Under the pieces are notes generated by a model, which was given only the letters and a program-made list of their open reading frames with translations, searched no databases and was not told where the DNA came from. The position numbers and the translations under genes are program-made. This document shows positions 9,372 to 20,418 of a stretch of DNA of 64,000 nt, in pieces. This DNA is from Tretioscincus oriximinensis. Taxonomy: Eukaryota > Chordata > Lepidosauria > Squamata > Gymnophthalmidae. The DNA is taken from assembly GCA_022410635.1 (NCBI GenBank), contig JAJVDF010000262.1, forward strand, positions 1,219,820 through 1,283,819, written 5' to 3'. Each line of letters begins with the position of its first letter. The first letter of the stretch is position 1.

Positions 9372-11636
9372 AGAATCCGCCATCATGAATCTGACCAATG
9401 TTTCACTTTGAAATTCTTCCTCCCATTGGTTTGAATTACAGCAGCCAAGTCATTTAGCTATTATGGGCCAAAGCACAAGGACTAGTATACCAANCTTACA
9501 GAAAACTGACCCTAATATGCAAATATTGAAAGATCCCAAGACAAAGAGAGGGGGGGGGGGGAGGCAGGGTAGTGGCAGTTGCTGAGACACATTGAAGAAA
9601 GGACTTCATAAAATGACACGTTCAAAATGCACTGGGTCTTTGTCTGTTCCAGAAAGGAGTTTTGGGGGGCCTGTTGTCCACATGCCAGTGTAAGCTAGCA
9701 CAGGAGTTGGCTAGTGTCAGCCCTGAATGGGCAGGTGGACAGCAGATACCTTAGTACCATGGTGAACTTATGCTGCTCATATTTATAACATTTAGGATTT
9801 TCATGTAATTATTTGAATCCTTGTTTGCTAAAGACACCACTCCTTCCTTGCTTGCTTGCTTTGAATTTTTAAAGATCTACTTGCCTTTGATCATAGGTAA
9901 AATAGGTTTGGAAGTATGAGAAAAATAGTACCTCTATTTCTCTTGTGTGATTACATTTTGTAATGTAGTTGATATATCTATGAGAAGGATATAACTATAT
10001 GCAATTTAAGCAATCTCCAGAGTGGCCTACAGGTGGGAATTCTCACATACCAGTGCATTTTCTGGCCATTGTGGCATTTTAGAAGTGGGAAGGGAACACT
10101 AACTGCACATGCTATACATGTATAAGTGTACATGGATGGCACTTTATAAATAAACAAAACATGCTATAAGATTCCCACCTAAAGTCCAGGATAGAGTTTT
10201 GGACCTTTCATGGCTCTGTAAAGGTATCTCTCCACCCCCATGCAGCAGTCATTGGAAGCTGCTCCTCTCTTCTATAGTCATTAAGGGTCCAAACCCTAAC
10301 ATGCTACCACCTTTAAGACTATGCTCACAATTGCTTTTTAAACTATAATTCCAAAGAACTCAACAAAATTTAAAAAATATTCCAGGTCTTTGTTTTGGTT
10401 TTCAGTACNGTTCAAAACTAAATGTTCTCTGTTTCAGTCTAGTTCTATAGGATTGAGAATGGTTTAAAATCATGTGTGCGATTAGGATCTAAACTATTTT
10501 TGAGTTGCTTTCTTTAATGTGTGATGATGCTATTTTTTTAAAAAAAAATCCCTGGACTGTGCCCAGAACTGAAATATAACAATCTGAACCAGCATTATGT
10601 AACTCTAATGTTTTCACATACATATCCAACAAAAGGGCTAGTAAAGATATCGGGTACAATGTACCCTACTCTTTCTCTATCCACTAACTGGGAAACATAA
10701 CCTTTAAATGTCAGTTGCTGGTGTTACATTTGCAGGAAAAGTATTAAATGCCAGCCTGAGTCCGTGGGTAGCTTGCTTATTTTCTTGATGAAGATAAATG
10801 AACACTATTACGTCAAAACTATTACAGCAACATCTGCACTGGAGCCCTAATAGAAAGTCAGGTAGATAATAATGTTGTCACAAACTGGCTTTGTCAACAG
10901 CAATTTTCTGAATGGTTAACCTGCCCACTTTTCTTACTTCTTTTCACAGGTCAGAAAGCAATGGTACCCTACAGTGCCAAGGACTTTTATGTGTTAACAT
11001 GGCTCAGAAAATTAATTTAGTCAAATTCTGGCTGAGTTCATTTGTTATTCCTGTCTTTTCTTTCTTTCATTCATTTCATTTCATTAAACTCATTTTTCTG
11101 CAACAGAAGATTTCAATAGATTCCTTCCCATCTTCAAAGTTAGATCCAGGTGTCTTTCCTAAGGCCACCATATGTTGCTTTTACTGCAACAGGTTGCAAA
11201 CTGACCACTTTGTAAGTTCAGACCTATATGGTTTCACAGCAAAACAGTCTGAAGTGATTCAGATATTGTGAAGCTATTGCTGTGGTTCTGATCAGTGTTT
11301 ACAATAGTTTATTCATTAATAATACATCTCCAAGTCTTTGCCTGATCTAAATTTAATGTTGAACAGAAACTGGTTAGTGGTCACTGTCTTCTCTTATATG
11401 AACAGCAATTGCAGAAAATAGCTCTACTTTTCCAGTGTGTGTGCAAATAAAGTCTAGGATACTACTCGTTTTCCCAGAATGGTACGTAAAAGATAAAACA
11501 AAATGGTGATCCCTTCCCCATAAAGTTAGATAGCTATGTGTTTATATACGTCTTTCATCAAAGAAAGCCCTGAGTGATTTCCCTTCTGCTCTCTAGAGAC
11601 CCAAGTGGGCTAATTTTCTGTGTCTTGCTTGGGAAT
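9372..11636. other. Unassigned sequence with a G tract at 9550-9561
   Basis: There is a run of 12 G within AGAGAGG(G)nAGGCAGGG; otherwise the sequence is unique and AT-rich. A run of CTTGCTTGCTTGC occurs near 9850. The longest open frame (10912-11271, plus strand) has no recognisable domain, and I do not support it as a gene. Confidence 0.4.
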
Positions 11637-11706
11637 ACCACAGATATCTGAATGGCTTCAAAAAAGAATTAGATAAATTCATGGAGGCCAAGTATATCAG
11701 TGGCTA
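11637..11706 (+). mobile_element. CR1-type LINE 3' fragment
   Basis: The segment around GGCTTCAAAAAAGAATTAGA TAAATTCATGGAGGCCAAG and TATCAGTGGCTA corresponds to the sequence just 3' of the ORF2 end in CR1-type copies (SFKKxLDKFMEAKxISGY when translated). It is short and cut off where the next repeat begins. Confidence 0.55.
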
Positions 11707-11720
11707 TCAGTATGGATTTC

Positions 11721-11905
11721 AAATGTTAGCCATGTTAGTCTGAGTCCATAAAATCTATCAAGTGGGTCTTATAGCATTTTAGAGACTAACAAAAAATTGG
11801 TAGGTGGCATGAGCCTTCATAATCAAGTCTGAAGAAGACGACTAGTTTAGGAAAGCTCTTGCTGCTATCCTTTTTCATCTACATCTCAAAAGTGCTACTC
11901 CATCT
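11721..11905 (+). repeat. Reptile interspersed repeat (GTTAGTC...GAGACTAAC type)
   Basis: The stretch contains GCCATGTTAGTCTGAGTC, then TAGCATTTTAGAGACTAAC, then TGGCATGAGCCTTCATAATC. This order is characteristic of a widespread sauropsid non-autonomous repeat in which the last motif usually reads CATGAGCTTTCGTG. A shorter copy sits at 3800. Mechanism and class are not determined here. Confidence 0.6.
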
Positions 11906-12515
11906 CAGTTGGCTCACATGGGGAGGATAAACCCGAGGTTCTGCTATGGATGTGATACAATTGGTACATATAATCATATGTGGCTAAGCAGTCCTTTTTT
12001 GATAGAATTCTGGGATCTAATTAATAATGAAATAAATTCTATTTTGAATATTGATGCACCTAGAACCCCCGAACAACACCAGTACCTTAAATTTGCAGCA
12101 TTCTACCCAATATATCTTGTCAAGATGTATTTTGGAAGCGCAATTTGTGATGACCAGAGGGTTGTAGGATAAATCTATATGGTCTGTTCAACTTTGGCAA
12201 GAATATTTAGCAGATATGTTACATTTTGATATAATTAGACAAAAAAGATTGACTCTTGTAGGTATCATGGTATTCATCCCCTTTTGAACAAAGTTGGAGA
12301 GAACCCATTGCCTAGACTCTTGTCATGGTCTCTGATTTAGGATTAAGATAAAATTATATGAAGTTTTATATATATTTGTATGTATCACGGCCCATCTATG
12401 GCGTAGGGGAGAGGGGAAATCTATGTAGTTGAGTACTGTATATATTTGTTTCAATGTTTGTGTGTTTGTTTGTTTTTTCCTATAATAAAAATTATCTCAC
12501 AAAATAAAAAAATAA
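11906..12515 (+). mobile_element. L1 LINE, 5'-truncated 3' end
   Basis: An open stretch (11909-12172) encodes the C-terminal cysteine-rich part of L1 ORF2: LAHMGRINPRFCYGC..., TYNHMWLSSPF and EFWDLINNEI, matching the family pattern (C..C, H-x-W, FW). The usual second cysteine position of the LxxC motif reads S. The remainder is 3' UTR ending with ATAATAAAAATTATCTCAC and an A-rich tail at about 12500-12515. Orientation is opposite to the L1 remnant at 14965. Confidence 0.78.
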
Positions 12516-12589
12516 AAGTTCTACAAGACTCCCTTGTTAGATTTACTAGTACGGATGTCTAAGTTGGAGTAATGGACAGATCCTTTATT

Positions 12590-12665
12590 TTCTCCTTCTG
12601 CTTGAGAATGGCCAGGTGCAATTGGTGGGCCATTGTGTGAAACAGATGCCAAACAATGCCCTGAT
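12590..12665 (+). mobile_element. Probable CR1-type 3' fragment
   Basis: CTTCTGCTTGAGAATGGCCA ... GGTGCAATTGGTGGGCCATTG ... TGTGAAACAGATGCC aligns loosely with the segment of TTCTTATG-tailed CR1 copies that reads CTTCTGTTCAGGC..CCAGGTGCATCTGG..TGTGTGAGACAGAATGC. It is too short for certainty. Confidence 0.4.
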
Positions 12666-14343
12666 TCTGTGTTACTCCTCTTTATTGCTAAAAAATTGNC
12701 CACCCATCCACATAAGCGAATGTAGATATGAGTAGATATTTTTNGATCATATAGTGAATGTTGTTAAGGATGGGAGGAAGAAGGGAGGGAGGCAAAAAGA
12801 GGGCGGGAAGGTGGGTTACCATTTTTATTGGCAAACCCGCACCTGTCGTTATTGTGATTTGAGAAACTCTCTTTCTTCCTCCCGTCTTTCTTTTTAAAGA
12901 ATAGGCTCTGCATTGGCATTCAAGCAAATGTAGGCATTTACATAGGGACCCCATTGATTTTGAGAGAGTCTAGCAGCAGGAAGATGCAGGAGGTCTCTTT
13001 ATGCTGGTACTCGATCTGTATACAGAAGTTGCTGAAGAAGCAAAAATCAATGTAATTAAGGGAAATAGCCACGTTATCGTTTTCTTTGTACACTCATTGC
13101 TGTCTTGCATTTACAGGATTTAGCTATGCATACTTTTATGGATTTTTATTATAAACATAAGAGAGACTGCGAACTTCACTATTCATTATCTATTATGGTC
13201 TCAGAATGTCATAGGAATAATACCAATGTATCTTTTGGTATTAAAATAACAGATTCTGAACTGAAGAACAGTGTATTTTGCTATGGTTGGAAAACTGGGA
13301 GTTAGGAAAAGATGATCTATATCTTATCNGGAAATTATTTTTGGCTGAACGAGCAGTGTTGGCAATTTTTTTAAAAAAAATAGGGATAGATGGCATGGTT
13401 TTATTAGAGATCAGATACAATATGATCTAATGCAGGAGAGAAGAAAATATTATTTAGGAGCTTTGAAAAGTCTTAGAAACTACTTGATAAAGAGTTATTG
13501 CATTTTCTTTTTCATAGCTTTGTGAATGAAGATTTATGAACAGGGGCTAGTCATCCATATCTATAGCAAGCTTGCTGGTGGATAATAAGGCTGATGTGGG
13601 ATAAGCAGGTCTGTCAATATCAACTGCAGGGGAAGTTCATGGTGCAACCGCTGTATTCTGATTCTTGTGCCATTGTCTTTTATCCTCAAGGCCACCAGTG
13701 AGTGCTTTCTCACAGGAGAAGACAGCCTTATATGTCTNCATGCTCCACAAATAGCAACTAGGGCAGCTAAGGTTCAGGGTGTGTNGGTAGGACTAGCTAT
13801 TTTTGTTTCCATCTCTATTTTATCTCTATCAGTTTATTTGTACTTATATACATGTAATTGAATTTTACATATGTTTTATTTTTGTTTTGTTTGATGAAAA
13901 ATTATTTGAAAAATGATGACATAACTGCCTTCTTTAATATGAAAAACAAACATAAACGTCCTAAAGTTTCTTTGTTTTTCCGCCATTTTATTTCAAGGAG
14001 GTAGTCACTAACTAGAATTAATCAGCAACTGACATTACTTTGATTACTACAATTGTTGCGATTGTAAACCCCTCCAAGATTATATTTTAAAGGGACATAG
14101 TATTAAATATTTTGTAGAAATGAAATAAACAAATAAATGTGCTCTTAACCATTAAAAATAAAAATATATGAATTCAAGAGAGTACTTNACAAAAATTATA
14201 CAAATTATCTTTTTTTAATGGTGTTTCCTGTCTCTCCTCAGAATTGCTGACCCAGTGCACTCTCACATCAGTTGTTTAGCTTTGTAGTTAGTTAGTTATC
14301 TAATCTATGGCCTAGATTATCACTCCTCTCATCTATGATGCTT
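12666..14343. other. Unassigned sequence
   Basis: A purine-rich tract lies at about 12771-12810 (GGGAGGAAGAAGGGAGGGAG). The rest is AT-rich with no supported feature. The open frames here contain ambiguous bases and no domain. Confidence 0.4.
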
Positions 14344-14547
14344 ATGGGTGACCAGATGAGCCCTTTTGGGGGAGGGTAGGAACCCGGTTTTGNAGTGCCT
14401 CACGGTTTTTGCTGAGGAAATTTTTTTTCAAAAACAGATTTTTTCCCCAATTTTTTTATTTTTTATTTTTTTTCCCTCAGCAAAAAACGTGAGGCACTGC
14501 AAAACCAGGTTTTAAACCCCCCCAAAAGGGGTCATCTGGTCAGCCTA
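14344..14547. mobile_element. Palindromic hAT-type MITE (GGCTGACCAG family)
   Basis: The left arm begins GGGTGACCAGATGAGCCCTT and the right arm ends with the reverse complement AAGGGGTCATCTGGTCAGCC. Inner arm blocks also pair: AACCCGGTTTTG..AGTGCCTCACG with CGTGAGGCACTGCAAAACC, and TTTTTGCTGAGG with CCTCAGCAAAAA. The centre is T-rich. The same palindrome recurs at 18302 and 59483. Superfamily is inferred from the 8-bp target duplication of the 18302 copy; this copy shows no clean duplication. Confidence 0.78.
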
Positions 14548-14964
14548 CCATTACTTTTTTTTAGTTCATCTTCAACCCTAAAGGTAAGGATTAGGGTTAA
14601 AAAGAAAAAAGAATAAAAAGCTAAATCTTCAGGACTGAAGAACTGAAGAAAGTTTTAAAAGGTGTGATCTCAGGACCATCATCTAAAATATTACAAAGAC
14701 ACCAAGTATCTCTTAATAATCCCGTAGATAGTGATCCTACAGCAACTGATTGTATGACAATTAATCATAATAGTTTTGTATCTTATTGCAAAAGATGGAT
14801 ATAACTAGGAAAAGAGACAACTAGGATCCTCTCTGACTTTAAAGAACGTTTTACGTTCAATATTTTAAACTGAAGAACTAGATCAGGAGTCAAAATATAG
14901 TGAATTTCAGGTAAGAATACAGTGTGTCACTTAAAGAACATGTGAGTCACTCTTACTGGGGTTT
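14548..14964. other. Unassigned sequence
   Basis: AT-rich; no gene or repeat recognised. Confidence 0.4.
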
Positions 14965-16165
14965 TCCCTCAACTTTTATTTTAATTACCCCCTCCCACCA
15001 CCCCTCCTACCTAGAAAAAAAGGATATATAATTTATACTTTTAGGAACCAATTTTATGACATTCAATAGTTCGTGTCCTCCCCATCTATTTTTTTTACTA
15101 TATATCACTAGCTTCAACCAGTGTCCCATTCATTTTTTCTGGTTTTTCTTGTTGACAATTTCTTTACTGTCCAAATAATCCATCATTAACTGGGCTACCA
15201 ATTTGAAAATGTTCATTTATTCTTGTCTTTCTACCCCAATGCAATTACCTCTTGTGCAGCCACTGTCATTTGACTGGATATTAATCCACATTTGATTGGC
15301 ATATTATTTCTTGCATCAAACATGTTTCTTTAGTTATCATCATTCTATATCCTAATCTATTTTCCACGCTTGCCCATTTCCCCAGAATTCCTGGATCTCT
15401 GCACACTGCCACATCATGTGGCAGTCTTGTCTGCCACAACTGTGCCAGCATTGTAGTTTTGCGTTGAGCACCAAGTGTGCTAAAAACAAAGTGTTCTACA
15501 CCACCTGACTATTAAATTCATTTGTAATTCCTTAACTCTTGTATTTTTTATTTTACCCACCTTCTCCCATAAGGCTCTTATTCTTTGGCTAGATGTATTT
15601 AAATTTACTGCCTATTGAACTGTGAGGGAATCAGTATTATTATACTGTGTTTGATTTAGAATCTTATACACCTGACCTGTTATCCCTTCATAGATTTTAA
15701 TTTCTTTTCAAATATATTTTCCAGTGATGTATTTTAGTTTTCAATATACTATTTATAATTTCTCTGCTCCACTAGTTGCCTTGCTCTTGTGATTTGCAGC
15801 CATTTGTTTTCTCCTAAAATTTGAATCCATCTAGCTCTAGGTATCAGGTTCCCATTGGATTGATAGCCATTTTCAAAACATTTCTGGTCAATTGTAAACG
15901 ACTTTTAATTATTGCTCTATTAATATTAATATTAAACATTGACTTGGTATCAATACTGTTTATTTTACTTTCTGTTCTGGTCAATTTTTATTGTGTAAAC
16001 TAGTTGGAATAGATTTCTAATTTGAAAAGCTGGATGGTAGCTTTCCAAGGTTAGGAATGCCCCAGCCTCCACCTTTTATGTTCCCATACAGTCTTTTTTG
16101 GCAATTCATGTTTCTTTCTCTCCATAAATAAAAAATCTAACAATTTTGTTCCAATACTGGATACT
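14965..16165 (-). mobile_element. L1 LINE, decayed 3' portion of ORF2 plus 3' UTR
   Basis: On the minus strand, 16110-16010 reads as KTVWEHKRWRLG..IPNLGKL, matching the L1 ORF2 block before GGLGLPNxxxYYQA. Near 15470-15380 it reads CWHSCGRQDCHMMWQCAEIQ then EFW, matching the C-terminal C..C, H-x-W-x-C, FW pattern. The intervening sequence has many stops. The 3' UTR includes a purine-rich GGAGGGGTGGTGGGAGGGGG stretch (about 15010-14985 on the minus strand), similar in kind to that of the L1 end at 22540. The copy is old and dead. Confidence 0.72.
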
Positions 16166-16183
16166 TGCGTGAGTACTTACTCA

Positions 16184-16520
16184 GGCTGCATTCACACGAT
16201 GAGCTAAAAACCGGAAGAAAGCTATATTCTGGAATATACAACGGAAGGAGGGCACAGCGGAAGCAATGTGGCGGAGCTAGCTCCATGTCACAAGAAGCCT
16301 TTTCCTAAGCCCAGGCTGCCCTCTGCCTGCTTTCGGGGGTTGCTGCCTGGAGATCGGCTCGGCAAAGCAACGAGCAGCATTGAGACGTCCTGTCAATCTC
16401 TCCACCACCTCCTCCTCGCCTCAGCNGAACCATTTTACAGCGACGATGTCCTGCTCATCGCTTCACCAAGCTGACCGGCCGAAGCAAGGAGGCAGCGCTT
16501 CCCTGTCATCTCTCCCCTCC
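16184..16520. repeat. GC-rich island, possible MITE with GGCTGCATTCACACGA end
   Basis: It begins CAGGCTGCATTCACACGATG, continues with CCGG- and TATATTCTGGAATATA-containing sequence, and is markedly GC-richer than its flanks with many CpG. The start and the ATTCTGGAATATA block recall the element at 50568-50983 (GGGCTGCATACACACAACGA, ATATTCCGGAATATA on its minus strand). No matching right end was found, so limits and family are uncertain. Confidence 0.4.
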
Positions 16521-18293
16521 TGTATCTTGCACTAATATGTTCACATGTCTAATCCTGTCTTAAAGCTTGTGGATTGTGTTCCCNTAAGAACATTATAGTG
16601 CTATATATGGATGCAATGCTACAAAATCNAGTCATGTGGATGAAATATTCTTTTTTTACTATTACAAATGTCTCATTAGACATGTCATGAAGCAATACTA
16701 AAATTTCTGAAAAGCTATCATCTTCTTCAAAATGCTATAGACCAAACTATCTGTGAAAGGTATTAAAGTAGTAATGGGTTGTCTAAAATAAAAATAGAAA
16801 ACAAGCCCTCCACCAATAAGTCCTAAATAAAAAAAGATTGACAATTATCACTATGTCTGAAGCCCATTTGCACAAAACACCAGGTGCCAAAATTCACTTT
16901 TCCCTAGCCATGTTTTCTTGGTTCTTCTGCCAGAACTCATAACTTAGTTTCCACTCAGTAATTGAGGCTGTTTATTGTTTTAAAGTGTAGCAACAGAATT
17001 GAGAATGCATTTTACTATAATTTTTATTACAACCAGAGCCAGCATTGATCAGCCCTGATTCCCTGCATGTCTTCATGAAGTCTATGCAATTGTTGATACT
17101 CCACAATAAGAGAAAAGCTTTTGTTAGAATCATGACACTTTTAATCTGACCCTATATTTTATTTCAACTTTTATTGAAAAATTCACTTTTGTGTGTCAAA
17201 AAATGAGCTCATAATATTTTCCACCTTTGCAAATTCTGAGAACTCTGTGAATTTTCCAGCTTGGATTGAATATTTGAATTGGTGGGAAATTCTGCAAAAT
17301 GATTTTTACTTCTTGATATACCTACTTAATTAGTACATTATCTATATGAAGACAAAGCTAGATGTAAATATGCAACTTTTTTTAGCACTACAAAATGATG
17401 AAGTGTGTTTAATATTAAATACAGAAAGCGAAAACATTCCGTCATCCATATTAGCTTGACATAATTATTCCTAAATGTATTTCTTATGNTGGAAGTGAAC
17501 CTTGCAAGAGGAAAACATGGAAAAGTGCCAATTGACTGCAAGGTCATATGAGAGAAGGTTGCCTTCTGTTTCACTGCATGCTCATTCTGACATTAAATTT
17601 CATACACAACCGTTTGTGAATAAATTTGTGACTGAGAGGAAGAAAGGAGAGAAGAAGCAGTTGAGAAATAAATTGAAAATGGTTACAGATACTTCATGCT
17701 GGCATCTCCCTTGAGTATGCTATAAAGTACAGTTTTTAAAGTGTTTCCTGGCACCACTTTCAATGTGTAAAACATGCCACCACTCATGCTTCATGTAGCA
17801 CTTGTAAATGTGTTAAATATTACAAGAAAATACTGTATATTTCCAGTGATTTCTATTTAAAGAAAAACATTCCATGAAAATCCTCACTAGTCCTATTTGC
17901 ACTTATGCCTCTTGCACAATACTTGAGCACTTTGAAACATTCTTACCGTTTCTTAATTAAGAAAACCCTGAGGAAAGACATCCCTTTTTCATAGAAACTT
18001 CAGGTCAAGATGTATATGACTATAAAAATGTCTGACTAGAGCCAGTCAACACCTGTAGTAAAAAAATGGATTCAGACAGTAAAGAAGAGGAACCATCTTC
18101 TTGAAGTGGTTTGAAAGTCAATATATGAAGCTGGAACTGAAGCCCTCAATAAAACACACCAATGTTAATGACATGAAAGTAACTTTATTGTTCAGTTCAA
18201 AGTACATCAGCAACTTATTCAGGCTCAGAGATAATATAAAAAACTGAGAGTCTTGTATGGGGGGATTTCTTATCCCGGCCCTGCCCCTTTTTG
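16521..18293. other. Unassigned sequence
   Basis: Mostly AT-rich unique DNA; no coding or repeat signal strong enough to name. Confidence 0.4.
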
Positions 18294-18301
18294 GTCACAT
18301 G
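18294..18301. repeat. Target-site duplication, left copy (GTCACATG)
   Basis: Exact match to 18464-18471, bounding the palindromic MITE. Confidence 0.9.
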
Positions 18302-18463
18302 TAGGCTGACCAGATGACCCCTTTGGGGGGGTGAATACCCNGTTTTGCGGTACCTCCCGGTCTTTCCTGAGGGGGGGGGNAAACGTTTTCCTCAGCAAAA
18401 ACCATGAGGCACTCCAAAACTGGGTTTCTACCCCACCCCAAAAGAGGTCATCTGGTCAGCCTA
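18302..18463. mobile_element. Palindromic hAT-type MITE with 8-bp target duplication
   Basis: The ends are TAGGCTGACCAGATGACCCC and its reverse complement AGGTCATCTGGTCAGCCTA. Flanking GTCACATG occurs immediately on both sides (18294-18301 and 18464-18471), an exact 8-bp duplication as made by hAT transposases. The arms pair through CCGGTTTTGC / AAAACTGGG and TTCCTGAGG / CCTCAGC. There is no coding capacity. It sits inside a unique-looking block that continues on both sides. Confidence 0.9.
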
Positions 18464-18471
18464 GTCACATG
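18464..18471. repeat. Target-site duplication, right copy (GTCACATG)
   Basis: Exact match to 18294-18301. Confidence 0.9.
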
Positions 18472-19602
18472 ACTCAACTAAGATGGCATCCCAGAAGTAA
18501 TGTAACTAAAAGGGATGGGGCAGTGGTCATGTGATCATCATGTGACAAGGTTGTGTAGGTTTCAAACACAACTCCTCATAGTTTGGGATTTCTCCCTCGG
18601 ATTGAATCCTAAAATGGCTGAAAACCTCTTTTATTTATGAGATCCTCATACCACTTTCCCATCATTGTTCAGGCTTCTCCTTTTTATACTAGGCCCCAAC
18701 CAATGTGGCCTTTTCCCACTGCATAATTAGTTGATACCACCAGGCCTTACTAATCCCCTCTTCTGCCCCTGATGGAGCATCCAGCATATTAATATATTTA
18801 CAGGAAACACAATATGATTGCAATGCAAATAACTATATATCATAATTATAGACAGAATCATGGTAGGGATGGTATACCTGACATTATAGTTTACTCTAGA
18901 CATTCACCTTCCATTTTATCCCTGGACTAGGCATCATTTTTACAATCAATTTTTTTTACAAAAATTTGTAATCAATATTTGTAAACAATAGATTACGCAA
19001 TTACTATATTACAAAAGTGCTAAAATGGTTTTAAAAAATAAAAAAGGCAAAATGTGAGGTTTGCTTCTAATCTTCTGCTATTGTAAATCTAACAGAGCCA
19101 ATCAGCAGAAGGGGCATTACCCCTGAACATATCCTGTTTGCCCATATCAGCTCCGCAGACACAAAGGGAAAGACCCAGCATTAAATTCAAATGGTTTGAG
19201 CAGGTCTTTGTTTACAACATTTGTAACCATATCTTGACTTTCCCACGATCATAAAACATTGTAAATAGGTGTGTGAGAGACACAGCTTTATCTACTACTC
19301 CACAGTATTACATACTATGCGGCAATCAGAATCACAAAAGTTAAAGAACAATCTCTTAAGGTAGTAATTACAGCAGCAGGATTCAGAGAGACTTCAGCAT
19401 AAACTTCTAGTTAGCTGCTCATTTCCGTCATGGTCAAGGATAACTTCCTTTTCAGTGGATAGCTTCAGCGTGTGCCTTCCAGCTAGCTGGTTTCTCCACT
19501 TGCATCTGAAGGTATCCATGGTTAGGGTGGATTTTGTTAGCTTGCATATTAAGGTAGCCCATGACTCACTTAGATCACCTAAGTATATAAAGTGATATAA
19601 AG
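18472..19602. other. Unassigned sequence
   Basis: No gene recognised. CATGTGATCATCATGTGAC near 18526-18545 is a small dyad. The segment 18130-18800 around the MITE could be an old long-terminal-repeat-like block, but no paired termini were found. Confidence 0.35.
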
Positions 19603-19885
19603 AAGAAGTGAGTTCTTATACCCCTCTTTTCTCACCTTACAAAGGGACTCAAAGCGGCTTACAAGGGTATTTTGCCCGAAGGCTCACATTTTATCTTCCC
19701 AACCAGGTTGTGATAATTCCCATTAATCTACCTGCAGTCAGGTGCAATTTCTTGCACATCTTGCTTCCGAATAGCTGGGTTGACTAGAGCTACAGGCTAG
19801 TGGAAGGTGCTCACCCCTCCCCACGTCTGACACAGGGCTTTGAAACCCCATCTCCCAGATGAGAGACAGTTTCCTAAGCAACTGA
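19603..19885 (-). mobile_element. tRNA-derived SINE family A, 3' portion (interrupted copy)
   Basis: The order on the minus strand is tRNA-like head, a CTAGCCTGTAGCTCTAG block (19804-19788), a CCATC/GGTTGGGAAGATAAAATG block, then a tail carrying TAAGCCGCTTTGAGTCCC and TTCTT repeats. The plus strand shows GAAGTGAGTTCTTATACCCC at the tail end. The tRNA head is cut at TTTCCTAAGCAACTGA, the sequence duplicated at 20391-20406, where a 505-bp element is inserted. The remaining 12 head bases lie beyond it. Confidence 0.88.
19870..19885. repeat. 16-bp target-site duplication, left copy
   Basis: TTTCCTAAGCAACTGA is repeated exactly at 20391-20406 and is part of the SINE head, so it marks the insertion site of the inverted-repeat element. 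Confidence 0.9.
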
Positions 19886-20390
19886 CACAGAAAAAACCTA
19901 CTGTGTCCCAAACCGCACATAGACAAAACAATAAATAAACAATTCAATACATTATAAAGATATATTTCAAACAATAATAATCAACAATATATAGTATAAA
20001 AATTAGGAGCTGTCCAATAAAAGTCCAAATAAAATGAGTAAAAGTCCAAAAGGATCCACTATAATACAAAGTCCTGGAAGTAATACAGTGAAATGCTCAG
20101 GACGAAACGTATGATGGTACTTCAGCGAGATGGCCAGATGTGTTTCGAAATGACTTCCAAGACTTTGTATTATAGTGGATCCTTTTGGATTTTTACTCAT
20201 TTTATTTGGACTTTTATTGGACAGCTCCTAATTTTTATACTATATATTGTTGATTATTATTGTTTGAAATATAACTTTATAATGTATTGAATTATCTATT
20301 GTTTTGTCTACTGTTTGGGACACAGTAGGTTTTTTCTGTGTTTGTTGTGGTGTATCGGCTACCTGGTGTGTGTATAGGGATTGTGTTGCT
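19886..20390. mobile_element. 505-bp inverted-repeat retroelement, probably Penelope-like
   Basis: The left arm 19886-20080 and right arm 20154-20340 are near-perfect reverse complements (CACAGAAAAAACCTACTGTG against CACAGTAGGTTTTTTCTGTG; ATCCACTATAATACAAAGTC against GACTTTGTATTATAGTGGAT). They are separated by a 73-base unpaired loop and followed by a 50-base unpaired extension at 20341-20390. The loop holds GACGAAACG on one strand and TTCGAAACAC on the other. Two truncated copies joined tail to tail, with a 16-bp target duplication, fit the pseudo-LTR and inverted arrangements known for Penelope-like elements. No protein remnant is present, so the class is inferred. Confidence 0.6.
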
Positions 20391-20418
20391 TTTCCTAAGC
20401 AACTGAGCCATCCACGCC
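20391..20418 (-). mobile_element. SINE family A, 5' head remainder
   Basis: This is the second copy of the 16-bp duplication (20391-20406) followed by GCCATCCACGCC, the complement of the SINE start GGCACGGATAGCTCAG. It completes the SINE interrupted at 19885. Confidence 0.85.

Noticed and set aside
10912..11271. 119-codon open frame as a host exon
   Set aside because: No recognisable domain, no splice context I could support and no conserved pattern. Length is within chance for AT-rich DNA with few stops.
18130..18800. Long terminal repeat interrupted by the hAT MITE
   Set aside because: No paired TG...CA termini, TATA/poly(A) spacing or target duplication could be found. Left as unassigned.
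20003..20290. Two similar open frames on opposite strands as genes
   Set aside because: They mirror each other because they lie on the two arms of the inverted-repeat element.
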